DNA of 64,000 nucleotides, taken from NCBI RefSeq assembly GCF_001580545.1, contig NZ_LRBG01000039.1, positions 558,001-622,000 on the forward strand. Reading direction: 5' to 3'. Below are positions 52,198 through 61,445 of this stretch, one piece after another. This stretch comes from Paraburkholderia monticola (GTDB lineage Bacteria; Pseudomonadota; Gammaproteobacteria; Burkholderiales; Burkholderiaceae). Below the pieces are notes generated by a model. That model made no database searches, was not told where the DNA came from, and saw only the letters and a list, made by a program, of their open reading frames with translations. The number at the start of each line of letters is the position of its first letter. Position 1 is the stretch's first letter. The position numbers were made by a program, and so were the translations under genes.

Positions 52198-53252
52198 AGC
52201 GGCGCCCGCTGGGCCTTGCTGCGTGGCCAGACTGTGCGCGTCTGCGACGGCAGGCTCACGATCGACAGCTTCGTGAACAGATTGATCTCCGCATACAACG
52301 CGAAAAAGCGTTGCAGCAACTCGCCGAACAGCATCACGTCGCCCTCGCCAGCGAACGCATGCGAGTCGAGCGTCACCTCGATGTGCACGCCGCGCTCCAC
52401 CGAACCGCCCGACACCTCCTCGAGCAATTCCTGCGACACCCACACAATGCCCGCGAGTCGTCGACGGTTCAGTTCGTCGTGGGTCCAGTCGTAAAGCGCG
52501 AGCGCGCCGCGCAGCACTTCCGCGTTCATCATCGACAGAAAGTTCGGCGCGAGATGCGACAGCACGCGCCACTGGAAGCGATCGCCGGTCGGCGGGTACA
52601 GCGGCAACGTCGGCGCGACGAGATTCTTCACGCCCACGATGTTCGGCGTGCTCGTCGCCAGCTCGGCGATGCTCGCTTCACGCAAGCCCTTGCGCGGCAG
52701 CATGCCGTTCGTGCCCGTGACGCGCAGCGACAGGCTTTCCTCGGGCAGCGTGTCCATCGTGTCCCACGCGTGACCGCCGAGTACGACCCATGTCTCGTGC
52801 AGCCCCTCGACGCCGGGACGCACGCGCGCATGGAAGTAGCGCTCGGGCGCCTCGTGCCGCAGCATGCCGCCGCGATGCCGGAACGTCGCGAACGGCACGT
52901 ACTCGTAGCGCTCGGCGGTGTCGTGATCGAACGCCTCGATCGCATCGACCGAATAGGTCTCGACATGCTCGCCCTGATGGCCCGCCGGCAACACCCGGTA
53001 TTCGGTCTCGTGATGATCGATCTCGATCGGCTCGGCATCGAGCTCGAACAGATTGATCACCGGCGTGCAGAAAAGCCGCACGTTTTCCGCGCCAAAGCGC
53101 TGATCCGACGGGTAGGTGTGCTTCAGCACGATCTCGAGCTCGAAGCGCGTCGACTTCTCGGGCAGCGTGGTCACGTCGAGTCCGCACAGATCGACGAACA
53201 GGAACTTCTCGCGAAACGTAAAGTATTCGAGCAACAACTGGTATCTGTACAA
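52194..53252 (-). pseudogene. tssF: Type VI secretion baseplate subunit TssF, 5'-truncated
   Basis: The frame encodes about 350 residues that match only the C-terminal 60 percent of TssF (normally near 600): LLLEYFTFREKFLFVDLCGL, HETEYRVLPAGHQG and DFSHLAPNFLS-like segments. The first four residues (MYRY) are antisense of the hcp fragment, so the true 5' half has been lost at a junction near 53240. The remaining protein is unlikely to build a baseplate. It overlaps tssG. Confidence 0.82.
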
Positions 53253-53517
53253 GGCGGTGACGAGCGGTCAGACGCTGAAGTCGGTCGAGATCAAGTGGTA
53301 CAGGATCGACGACGCCGGCAAGGAGAAGGAGTACTTCAACACCAAGCTGGACAACGTGAAGATCGTCGCGGTCAAACCGAAGATGTTCGACATCAAGAAT
53401 CCCGACTACGAGAAGCACAACCACATCGAAGAAGTCGAACTGCGCTACGAAACGATCACGTGGTCGTACAAGGACGGCAACATCATCCACAAGGACACCT
53501 GGAACGAGCGTTCCTGA
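53236..53517 (+). pseudogene. hcp: Type VI secretion tube protein Hcp, 5'-truncated
   Basis: The frame from about 53236 reads YLYKAVTSGQTLKSVEIKWYR, EKEYFNTKLDNVKIVAVKP and VELRYETITWSYKDGNIIH, the C-terminal half of Hcp (about 93 of roughly 165 residues). No start or ribosome site precedes it; upstream bases are the antisense of tssF. Hcp forms the inner tube of the system, so its loss would disable secretion unless another copy exists. A stable hairpin follows. Confidence 0.82.
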
Positions 53518-53531
53518 TTTCCAGGTGGCAA

Positions 53532-53558
53532 ACGGGACCGGCGCGCCGCCGGTCCCGT
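53532..53558 (+). terminator. Strong hairpin behind hcp
   Basis: ACGGGACCGGC (53532-53542) and GCCGGTCCCGT (53548-53558) form a perfect 11-bp, GC-rich stem with a 5-nt loop. Its place just after hcp and before clpV fits a partial terminator that would lower clpV transcript relative to hcp. Confidence 0.6.
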
Positions 53559-53661
53559 GACGTGCGCTAACACGTCTTTACCAGTCCGCGCAGCGGACTG
53601 GTCCTTTCTTCCGCGAGTGCACAGTGCGCTCGCCGCTTCTCTCCGTGACCGGACTGCCAAC

Positions 53662-56379
53662 ATGACCCTGCGCGACGACCGAAGGACCGCCTTTTGGGAC
53701 ACGACTCACCTGCTGCGTCGACTCAACCCGCACTGCGCGCAGGCGCTCGAAGCCGCCGCGAGTCTCTGTCAGACGCGGCTGGCCGACGAGATCACGGTCG
53801 AGCACTGGTTGCTGAAACTGATCGAAGCCGGCGACGGCGACATTCCCGCCATCCTTCGCCATTACACAATCGATATCGACGCGCTCTGGGATACGCTGCT
53901 TGCCGCGATCGATCATCTGCCGCGCAATCTGCGGGGCAAGCCGGCCCTCTCGCCGCAACTCGCGGCGACGCTGGGGGACGCATGGCTTCACGCGTCGCCA
54001 GAGAACGGCGATGCGCAAATCCGCTCGGGCAATCTGCTGCAGGCGATCACCGACGCGCCCTATATTCTGCGCGCGCGCAACGCGTGGCCGTTACTTGCCA
54101 TCACCAGCGCGCAGATCGAGCGGCTACTGCCGCGAATTGCGCATCAATCGTGTGAAAGTGAAAACGAAAGCGAAAGCGAAACTGACGCACAGGAGCCCGA
54201 AACGCCTCGAGCTACAGCGAACGCCACGGCGACGAACGGCGTTTCCCCCTCGAGGCAAGCTTCACCCGCAAGCGCCGACGCCCTCGCGCGCTTCGCGATC
54301 GACCTGACCGACAAGGCGCGCCGCGGCGACATCGACCCCGTATTCGGCCGCGACCGCGAGATCCAGCAAATGGTCGACATACTCGCGCGCCGCCGCAAGA
54401 ACAATCCGATCCTCGTAGGCGAACCAGGCGTCGGCAAGACCGCGCTGGTCGAAGGGCTCGCGTTGCGCGTCGCCGAAGGCAGCGTGCCGAACGTGATCCG
54501 CGACGTGCGCATCCTCACGCTCGATCTCGGCTTGCTGCAAGCGGGCGCCGGCGTAAAAGGCGAATTCGAGCAACGCCTGAAGAACGTGATCGACGAAGTG
54601 CAGGCGGCGGCGCTGCCGATCCTGCTCTTCATCGACGAAGCGCATACGCTGATCGGCGCCGGCAACACGGCGGGCGGCGCCGATGCCGCGAACCTGCTGA
54701 AGCCCGCGCTCGCGCGCGGCGAATTGCGCACGATCGCGGCGACCACGTGGTCCGAATACAAGGAATTCTTCGAGCGCGACGCCGCCCTGGAACGCCGCTT
54801 CCAGATGATCAAGGTCGACGAACCCGACGACGACGCGGCCTGTTTGATGCTGCGCGGCCTGAAGAGCCGCTACGCTCAATACCACCACGTGCACATCCGC
54901 GACGAAGCGCTGGTCGCCGCCGTCAAACTGTCACGACGCTACATTCCGGCGCGGCAACTGCCGGACAAAGCCGTCGATCTGATCGACACCGCCGCTGCCC
55001 GCGTGCGCATGGGGCTCGAAACACCGCCGGCCGAACTGCAACGCGCGCACGCCGCGGTCGCGGCGCTGGAACTCGAACACGCCACGCTCGAAGACGACCA
55101 ACGCGCCGGCATCGACGATAGCGACGCACGACACCACGCACTGGACGCCGCGCTCGCCGACGCGAACACCGAACTCGCGGCGCTGCAAACACGCTACGAC
55201 CGGGAACTCGAACTCGTCCAGACACTGCATCGGCAACGCGACAGCGACATTGCCACGCGCGACGCGACCGCATTCGCGCAGGCACGTCACGCGCTGGCAA
55301 CAGCACAAGGCAAAGCGCCGTTGATCTTCGCCGACGTCGACGCCCAGGCGATCGCACGTGTCGTCGCTGAATGGACTGGCGTGCCGGTCGGTAGTCTGGT
55401 CGAAGACGAACTGCGTAGCCTGTTGACCCTCGAGACGCAACTCGCGAACCGCGTCGTGGCGCAGGACGACGCGCTCGCCGCGCTGTCGGAAAGCTTGCGC
55501 ACCGCAAAGGCCGGGCTCAAGCATGAACACGCCCCGCTCGGCGTCTTCCTGCTGGCTGGCCCGTCGGGTGTCGGCAAGACCGAAACGGCGCTCGCGCTCG
55601 CCGACCTGCTGTTCGGCGGCGAGGCCGCGCTCACGACGATCAACATGTCCGAGTACCAGGAATCGCACACGGTCTCGCAGCTGAAAGGCTCGCCGCCCGG
55701 CTACGTCGGCTATGGACGCGGCGGCATTCTGACCGAAGCGGTGCGCCAGCGCCCGTATAGCGTGGTGCTGCTCGACGAAGTCGAAAAAGCGCATCGCGAC
55801 GTCCTCGACATGTTCTATCAGGTGTTCGATCGCGGCATGATGCGCGACGGCGAAGGCCGCGAAATCGACTTTCGCAACTGCGTGATCCTGATGACGTCCA
55901 ATCTCGGCAGCGCGCAGATCGACGCAACCACCGCGGACGACCCGGCGGTCTCGCAAAACGAACTGCTCGACGCAATTCATCCGCAGCTCGTCGCGCACTT
56001 TCAACCGGCGCTGCTCGCGCGCTTCCAGACGCTCGTGTACCGGCCGCTCGATGCCGTTGCGCTTGCCTCGATCGTGCGCCTGAAGCTCGCGAAGGTCGCG
56101 CAGCGTCTGCATCGCCAGCACGGGGTCGAGCTAGGCTGCGACGAATCGCTGATCGACGCGATGGCCGAGCTGTGTCTCGCGCGCGAATCGGGCGCGCGCA
56201 ATGTCGATGCATTCCTGAATCAGCGCGTTCTGCCGACGGTGTCGCGCGAACTGCTCGCGCGCATGGCGAACGGCATCGCGCCCGCGAAGATCCTGTTGAG
56301 CAGTTCGACCGACGGCAATCTGACGATCGATTTCGTCGATCGTGAAGAAGTCGTCGCTGAACACACGGCGATTGCCTGA
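53662..56379 (+). CDS. clpV: Type VI secretion ATPase TssH/ClpV
   Basis: This 905-residue AAA+ ATPase disassembles the contracted sheath. It has an N-terminal ClpN-like domain (about 1-170), a first ATPase domain with Walker A GEPGVGKTALVEG and Walker B ILLFIDEAHTLIGAG, a middle helical region (ELQRAHAAVAALELEHATLE), and a second domain with GPSGVGKTETALALAD and VVLLDEVEKAHRDVLDMFYQVFDRG. The ATG at 53662 is used; the ribosome site is weak. The gene looks intact and is followed 13 nt later by tssE. Confidence 0.92.
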   Translation: MTLRDDRRTAFWDTTHLLRRLNPHCAQALEAAASLCQTRLADEITVEHWLLKLIEAGDGDIPAILRHYTIDIDALWDTLLAAIDHLPRNLRGKPALSPQLAATLGDAWLHASPENGDAQIRSGNLLQAITDAPYILRARNAWPLLAITSAQIERLLPRIAHQSCESENESESETDAQEPETPRATANATATNGVSPSRQASPASADALARFAIDLTDKARRGDIDPVFGRDREIQQMVDILARRRKNNPILVGEPGVGKTALVEGLALRVAEGSVPNVIRDVRILTLDLGLLQAGAGVKGEFEQRLKNVIDEVQAAALPILLFIDEAHTLIGAGNTAGGADAANLLKPALARGELRTIAATTWSEYKEFFERDAALERRFQMIKVDEPDDDAACLMLRGLKSRYAQYHHVHIRDEALVAAVKLSRRYIPARQLPDKAVDLIDTAAARVRMGLETPPAELQRAHAAVAALELEHATLEDDQRAGIDDSDARHHALDAALADANTELAALQTRYDRELELVQTLHRQRDSDIATRDATAFAQARHALATAQGKAPLIFADVDAQAIARVVAEWTGVPVGSLVEDELRSLLTLETQLANRVVAQDDALAALSESLRTAKAGLKHEHAPLGVFLLAGPSGVGKTETALALADLLFGGEAALTTINMSEYQESHTVSQLKGSPPGYVGYGRGGILTEAVRQRPYSVVLLDEVEKAHRDVLDMFYQVFDRGMMRDGEGREIDFRNCVILMTSNLGSAQIDATTADDPAVSQNELLDAIHPQLVAHFQPALLARFQTLVYRPLDAVALASIVRLKLAKVAQRLHRQHGVELGCDESLIDAMAELCLARESGARNVDAFLNQRVLPTVSRELLARMANGIAPAKILLSSSTDGNLTIDFVDREEVVAEHTAIA

Positions 56380-56392
56380 CGGAGCACACACG

Positions 56393-56818
56393 ATGCCGGC
56401 GGGACCGTCTCTCTACGACATGCTGCTCGGCCAGATTGGCGGCGCGTCGCTCGACGCCTACGACGATCGCACGCTCGAATGCCTGAGCGTGCAGCAGAAC
56501 GTGCAACGCATTCTGAACACGCGCGCGGGTGCGCTGAAGCACCTGCCCGACTACGGCCTGCCTGACATGACGAACATCTACAAGGCACTGCCGTCGTCGG
56601 CGCACGCGCTGAAGCAGCAGATGGAAGCGACGCTGCTGAAATACGAACCCCGCATTCGCGCGATCGACATCGACATCCTCGACGACGACGACCCCGGCGT
56701 GCTGGTCAGCTTCGAAATGACCTGCCATTTGAAGAAAACCGGGCTCGTGCGCTTCGGAACGTATTTCGAGCCGCCGGGGCGGCTGCATCTGAAAAGACGG
56801 ATGCAGAGTCGAGGCTGA
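56393..56818 (+). CDS. tssE: Type VI secretion baseplate subunit TssE
   Basis: This 141-residue protein of the gp25-like family has SLYDMLLGQIGG, SVQQNVQRILNTRAGALKHLPDYGLPDM and YEPRIRAIDIDILDDD, which match TssE. It lies just behind clpV, starting at an ATG at 56393. It appears intact, although TssF, which works with it in the baseplate, is truncated in the same locus. Confidence 0.88.
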   Translation: MPAGPSLYDMLLGQIGGASLDAYDDRTLECLSVQQNVQRILNTRAGALKHLPDYGLPDMTNIYKALPSSAHALKQQMEATLLKYEPRIRAIDIDILDDDDPGVLVSFEMTCHLKKTGLVRFGTYFEPPGRLHLKRRMQSRG

Positions 56819-56940
56819 TCCGCGCGACCCTGCCCACCTCGCGACACGCGACAGCCGCTCAGCCGCGGCACAAGCTTTCAGACAACCAACATAACGATGC
56901 GTCGGCAACACGCCTGAAAGGAACTTCTGTCGGTCAGCCA

Positions 56941-56956
56941 TGCGGTATATACCGCA
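56941..56956. promoter_or_regulatory. Perfect 16-bp palindrome, operator candidate 1
   Basis: TGCGGTATATACCGCA is a perfect dyad, 130 nt upstream of the histidine-type operon. TATATA-centred sites are typical of GntR/HutC-type repressors. Confidence 0.6.
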
Positions 56957-57017
56957 ATAAATAAAACCGCAAGCACAGGTAAACGATGGCGTTTTCCTGA
57001 GCGATTCTGACAAATTC

Positions 57018-57031
57018 GCGGTATATACTGC
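57018..57031. promoter_or_regulatory. Palindrome, operator candidate 2
   Basis: GCGGTATATACTGC repeats the core of 56942-56955 with one change, 76 nt downstream (about seven helical turns). It contains TATACT (57024-57029), close to a -10 box, so a bound repressor would block the promoter. Confidence 0.6.
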
Positions 57032-57085
57032 GCTCCATCGATCCGGCTGAAGCCGGCCCCCCGCCCCCCTCCTCAGGAGAATTCG

Positions 57086-57910
57086 ATGAAGCTGGTTACC
57101 CGCTGGAAGAGTTGTGCGTTGATGTTGGCAATGTGTGCGGCAAGCGCGTACGCGCACGCCGACGACCTCGCGAACGTGCGCAAGGCCGGCGAGCTGGTGG
57201 TCGGCACCGAGATGCAATTCGCGCCGTTCGACTTCCTCGACAATGGCCAGCAAGCCGGTCTGAACAAGGAGCTGTTCACGGAGATCGGCAAGGAGCTCGG
57301 CGTCAAGGTGCGCTTCATCGACCTGCCCTGGCCCAGCGTGCTGCCCGGTCTGGAAGCGCACAAGTTCGACATGGTCGGCGGCCCGCTGACGGTCACGAAG
57401 GCGCGCATGGACCGCTACGCGTACACGCTGCCGATCGCCGACGCAACCGACGCGCTGCTCAAGCGCAGCGGCGACGGCTCGATCAGGCAATCCTCGGATA
57501 TCGCCGGCAAGACGGTCGGCGCGGGCAAGAGCACCGCTCAGTACGAGCAGCTGAAGGCCTGGGCCGCGACGCTGCCGCAGCCGCCCGAAATCCGCGAATA
57601 CGTCGACTTCAACCAGGCCTATTCGGATCTCGCCGCGGGACGGATCGTCGCCGTCGCGAACTCGGTGACCAACATCGCCTATGTCGCGAAGCAGCGTCCG
57701 GACACCTTCAGCGTCGTGCAGCCCGCGTTCGGCTCGAAGGTCTACTACGCGTACTGCATGCGCAAGGACGCGGACAGCAAGACGCTCCTCGACGCATTCA
57801 ACGCCGCGCTGCTGAAGATCAGCCGCGACGGCCGCCTCGCCGCGCTGCAGAAGAAATGGCTAGGCGTCGCGATGGAAACGCCCGCTTCGCTGCCGACGCC
57901 GAACTACTAA
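57086..57910 (+). CDS. ABC transporter substrate-binding protein, amino-acid type
   Basis: This 274-residue periplasmic protein has a signal (cut near SAYAHADD, about residue 26). The SBP_bac_3 pattern follows: VRKAGELVVGTEMQFAPFDFLDNGQQAGLNKEL, MVGGPLTVTKARMDRYAYTLPI and VAYSKQ-like late segments. It is the first gene of a six-gene operon. The downstream HisC-like and HutH enzymes make histidine, or a close relative, the probable cargo (inference). AGGAG precedes the ATG. Two TATATA palindromes lie in the promoter. Confidence 0.88.
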   Translation: MKLVTRWKSCALMLAMCAASAYAHADDLANVRKAGELVVGTEMQFAPFDFLDNGQQAGLNKELFTEIGKELGVKVRFIDLPWPSVLPGLEAHKFDMVGGPLTVTKARMDRYAYTLPIADATDALLKRSGDGSIRQSSDIAGKTVGAGKSTAQYEQLKAWAATLPQPPEIREYVDFNQAYSDLAAGRIVAVANSVTNIAYVAKQRPDTFSVVQPAFGSKVYYAYCMRKDADSKTLLDAFNAALLKISRDGRLAALQKKWLGVAMETPASLPTPNY

Positions 57911-58006
57911 GCCCGGTCGCTGCAAGGGCCGCTCTCAAGGCCTGATCGTCCGATCGCGCGGCTCTGTTCATCGCAGCGCGCGACCGCCCCGCTTTCCCTG
58001 TTCCAG

Positions 58007-58666
58007 ATGCTCTCGACCATGTTCAGTCCGTCTGTGTTTGCGCAAGGCTTCCCGCTGTTGCTGCAGGCAGCCATCGCCACGGTGTGCATCTCGCTAGCCG
58101 GCCTCGCGATCGGCTTCTTCGTCGCGCTCGCGGTCTGTGCCGCGCGTCTGTCCGGGCGCCCCGCGCTGCGCGCCGCGGCCGGCGCCTATGTGTTCGTGTT
58201 CCGCGGCGTGCCGCTGCTCGTGCAACTGCTGCTCGTCTACTACCTGCTGCCATTCATCGGCATCAACGTGCCGCCGCTCGTGGCGGCCGTCAGCGCCGTG
58301 TCGCTCTGCTCGGCCGCGTATGTCGCCGAAATCCTGCGCGGCGGTTTCCTCAGCATTCCGCATGGCCAGGCGGAAGCGGCGCGCATGCTCGGCATCGGCC
58401 CGTTCGACATGCTGCGCCGCGTGCAGGTGCCACAGGCATTCCGGCTCACGCTGCCGTCGCTCGCGAACGAAATGGTGCTGCTGATCAAGGCTTCTTCGCT
58501 GATCTCCGTAGTCGGCGTCGCCGAGATCACGCGCACCGCGCAGAACATCGCCGCGAGCACCTATCGTCCGCTCGAGGCGTATCTGGCCGCCGGGCTGATC
58601 TATTTCGTCATCAACGGTACGCTCGCGGCGCTCGCGCACCTGGCCGAACACCGGCTCCACGCATGA
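58007..58666 (+). CDS. Amino acid ABC transporter permease, first subunit
   Basis: This 219-residue polar amino-acid permease of the HisMQ/GlnP type has about five membrane segments. Landmarks are VFVFRGVPLLVQLLLVYY, CSAAYVAEILRGGFLSIPHGQAEAARMLG (the EAA loop that docks on the ATPase) and VPQAFRLTLPSLANEMVLLIKASSL. No strong ribosome site is seen at 58007; the ATG at 58019 is an alternative. The second permease gene starts 10 nt after its stop. Confidence 0.87.
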   Translation: MLSTMFSPSVFAQGFPLLLQAAIATVCISLAGLAIGFFVALAVCAARLSGRPALRAAAGAYVFVFRGVPLLVQLLLVYYLLPFIGINVPPLVAAVSAVSLCSAAYVAEILRGGFLSIPHGQAEAARMLGIGPFDMLRRVQVPQAFRLTLPSLANEMVLLIKASSLISVVGVAEITRTAQNIAASTYRPLEAYLAAGLIYFVINGTLAALAHLAEHRLHA

Positions 58667-58676
58667 GGCTCCCACG

Positions 58677-59339
58677 ATGAAACAGTTCGACTTCGCCGTC
58701 ATCACGCACAACCTTCAGCCGATCGCGTCCGGCTTCGCCAACACGATCGGCACGTGGGCCGCCGGCGTGCTGATCGGCATCGCGCTCGGCTTTCTGATCG
58801 CCGTCGCGCAACTGTTCTGCGGCACGGCGATCCGCGCGGCGCTGCGCGCCTACATCGAGTTCTTTCGCAGCACGCCGTTTCTGGTGCAGCTCTTTCTGCT
58901 CTACTACGGCGGCCCGTCGTTCGGCCTCACGCTCGAACCGATGACGGCCGGCGTGCTCGGCCTCGGCCTCTATGGCAGCGCCTATTTCGCCGAAGCCTTC
59001 CGCTCGGGCTTCCGCGCGGTGCCCAAAGGTCATATCGAAGCCGCGCAATGCCTCGGGCTCACGCGCTGGCAAACCGTGCGTCGCGTGCAACTGCCGCAGA
59101 TGCTGGTGCTGATCGTGCCCGCGCTGACCAACCTGATCATCGTGCTGAGCAAGGAAACGGCCGTGCTGTCGATCGTCACCGTGCCCGAGCTCACCTTCGT
59201 GCTGACCGGCATCGGCTCGGCCACCTTCGCGTTCGTCGAAACGCTGCTCGTACTGTGCGTCTGCTACCTCGCGCTCGTCGAGATGACATCGCGTGCCGGC
59301 GCATGGGCAGAAATGCGTCTCGCCCGTTTTTCCGCCTGA
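58677..59339 (+). CDS. Amino acid ABC transporter permease, second subunit
   Basis: This 220-residue HisM/GlnP-type permease has FFRSTPFLVQLFLLYYGGPSFG, GSAYFAEAFRSGFRAVPKGHIEAAQCLGL (the EAA loop) and QMLVLIVPALTNLIIVLSKETAVLS. It pairs with the preceding permease to form the transmembrane channel. The ATPase gene starts 16 nt after its stop. Confidence 0.87.
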   Translation: MKQFDFAVITHNLQPIASGFANTIGTWAAGVLIGIALGFLIAVAQLFCGTAIRAALRAYIEFFRSTPFLVQLFLLYYGGPSFGLTLEPMTAGVLGLGLYGSAYFAEAFRSGFRAVPKGHIEAAQCLGLTRWQTVRRVQLPQMLVLIVPALTNLIIVLSKETAVLSIVTVPELTFVLTGIGSATFAFVETLLVLCVCYLALVEMTSRAGAWAEMRLARFSA

Positions 59340-59355
59340 CAGGACTTTCCCCATC

Positions 59356-60225
59356 ATGAATGCCTTCACTGAAATACCGGGCGGCGCCGCGGCGACGGCC
59401 CCCGCGGGCGCGCCCACGCGTCAGCCGCTGATCGAAGTACGTCAACTCGGCAAGCGCTTCGGCGACATCGAAGTACTGCGCGGTGTCGATCTCGACGTCA
59501 ACAAGTCCGAAGTCGTCTGCATCATCGGCCCGTCGGGCTCGGGCAAGAGCACGCTGCTGCGCTGCATCGCCGCGCTCGAAACCTACGATCGCGGCGACGT
59601 GCTCGTCGAGGGCGAACTGCTCGGCTACACCGAGCGCAACGGCCGCCGCGTGCGCGCCTCGCAAGGCGAGATCAACCGCGTGCGCCGCAATGTCGGCATG
59701 GTGTTCCAGCAGTTCAACCTGTGGCCGCACATGAGCGCGCTCGGCAACGTGATGGAAGCGTTGCAACGCGTGCGCGGCATGTCGGCCGACGAAGCACGGC
59801 AGCGCGGCATGAAGATGCTCGAAACGGTCGGCCTCGCGCATCGCGCCGACGCGTATCCGGCGAAGCTCTCGGGCGGTCAGCAGCAGCGCGTGGCGATTGC
59901 GCGCGCGCTCGCGATGGAGCCGCACATCATGCTGTTCGACGAACCGACTTCGGCGCTCGACCCGGAACTCGTCGGCGAAGTGCTGCAGGTGATGAAGCAA
60001 CTCGCGCGCGACGGCATGACGATGGTGGTCGTCACGCACGAAATGGGCTTCGCCGCGCAGGTCGCCGACAAGGTCGTGTTCATCGATCAGGGGCGCATCG
60101 CCGTGCAAGGCTCGCCGCAACAGGTTTTTCACGACGCGTCGCAACCGCGTCTGCGGCAGTTCCTGCAGAACTACTTCGACCGCAACGCGTTCTGGACGCG
60201 CAACAACGACACGGAGCCCGCATGA
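59356..60225 (+). CDS. Amino acid ABC transporter ATP-binding protein
   Basis: This 289-residue ATPase of the HisP/GlnQ type has Walker A GPSGSGKSTLLRCI, Q-loop MVFQQFNLWPHMSALGNV, signature LSGGQQQRVAIARALAM, Walker B IMLFDEPTSALDPELVGEV and the switch His in VTHEMGFAAQVAD. The ATG at 59356 is used; a longer frame at 59293 lies inside the permease gene. Its stop overlaps the next ATG (ATGA). Confidence 0.9.
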   Translation: MNAFTEIPGGAAATAPAGAPTRQPLIEVRQLGKRFGDIEVLRGVDLDVNKSEVVCIIGPSGSGKSTLLRCIAALETYDRGDVLVEGELLGYTERNGRRVRASQGEINRVRRNVGMVFQQFNLWPHMSALGNVMEALQRVRGMSADEARQRGMKMLETVGLAHRADAYPAKLSGGQQQRVAIARALAMEPHIMLFDEPTSALDPELVGEVLQVMKQLARDGMTMVVVTHEMGFAAQVADKVVFIDQGRIAVQGSPQQVFHDASQPRLRQFLQNYFDRNAFWTRNNDTEPA

Positions 60226-61373
60226 CCCCAACCGATGCACTGATCCAGGCGCTGCGCCCCGACATCCTCGGCCTGCCCGCGTATAACGCGGGGTTGTCTG
60301 CCGCGCATGTGCGTCAGCAGTTCGGCCTGACCCGCATAGCGAAGCTCGCCAGCAACGAAAACCCGTTCGGCGCGAGCGCGCGTGTCGATGCGGCGTTGGC
60401 CCGCGCGCTCGCCGATGGCGTCGCGATCTATCCCGATCCCGCCTGCGGCGCGTTGCGCGCGGCGCTTGCCGAGCGCTTCGGCGTCGACGGCGCGCGACTC
60501 GTTTTCGGCAACGGTTCCGAGGATCTGCTGTCGGTCGCGGCGCATACCTTTCTGGCGCGGGGCGACGAGGTCGTCACCGTGGTGCCGTCGTTCGGTCTGC
60601 ACGTGATCTGCCCGCAGAGTGTCGGCGCGCGCGTGATTGCCGTGCCGATGCGCGGACTCGAGTTCGACGTCGATGCGCTCTGCGCGGCGCTGACGCGGCG
60701 CACGCGCATGCTCGTGATCAGCAATCCGTCGAATCCGGTGGGCTGCACGATGGACGCGGCGCAGATCAAGCGTCTGCTGTCGTGCGTGCCGCCCGGTACG
60801 CTCGTCTTGTGGGACGAAGCGTATTACGAGTACGCGAGCGCGACGCCGGGCTACGCGGACTGCCTCGCGCTGCTCGCGGAATCGGGCCTGCCGTGGCTGC
60901 TGCTGCGCACGTTTTCGAAAGCCTACGGGCTCGCGGGACTGCGCATCGGTTACGGTCTCGCGTCGGATGCGCGACTCACCGATCTGATGAACCGCGTGCG
61001 CACGCCGTTCAACATCAACCACCTCGCGCAGTGTGCGGCGCTCGCGGCACTCGCCGACACCGCGCATGTGGAAGCGAGCGTCGAACACGTCAGCGCCGAG
61101 CGCGAACGCATGCGCGCGGCGCTCGTCGCGCTGAGCTACGCGCCCGCGCGTTCGTGCGCGAACTTCCTGTTTTTCGATGCGCACGAAGATGCGCTCGCGC
61201 TGTCGCAGCGTCTGCTGCGCGAAGGCGTGATCGTCAAGCCGTGGCGCGAACCGGGATATACCGGTTGCGTGCGCGTATCGATCGGCAGTCGCGAGGATAA
61301 CGATATGTTCATCGACGCACTCGAACGCACCGCGCAAAGGCAGATCAACGGCATGCCCGCCGAACTTCTCTGA
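60222..61373 (+). CDS. HisC-like pyridoxal-phosphate aminotransferase
   Basis: This 383-residue class I/II aminotransferase resembles histidinol-phosphate aminotransferase: LASNENPFGAS, NGSEDLLSVAAHTFL, SNPSNPVGCTM, LVLWDEAYYEYA and LLRTFSKAYGLAGLRIGYGL, where the Lys binds pyridoxal phosphate. Standing between a histidine-type importer and hutH, it probably transaminates histidine or an aromatic relative in catabolism and not in histidine synthesis (inference). Translation is coupled to the ATPase gene through ATGA. Confidence 0.87.
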   Translation: MTPTDALIQALRPDILGLPAYNAGLSAAHVRQQFGLTRIAKLASNENPFGASARVDAALARALADGVAIYPDPACGALRAALAERFGVDGARLVFGNGSEDLLSVAAHTFLARGDEVVTVVPSFGLHVICPQSVGARVIAVPMRGLEFDVDALCAALTRRTRMLVISNPSNPVGCTMDAAQIKRLLSCVPPGTLVLWDEAYYEYASATPGYADCLALLAESGLPWLLLRTFSKAYGLAGLRIGYGLASDARLTDLMNRVRTPFNINHLAQCAALAALADTAHVEASVEHVSAERERMRAALVALSYAPARSCANFLFFDAHEDALALSQRLLREGVIVKPWREPGYTGCVRVSIGSREDNDMFIDALERTAQRQINGMPAELL

Positions 61374-61445
61374 CTCCGCTGGTTCGCCGTCGTGCGCGAC
61401 AGCTCGATGGCATCCGCCTCTATTCCATTTCTCTGGCAGACAGTC

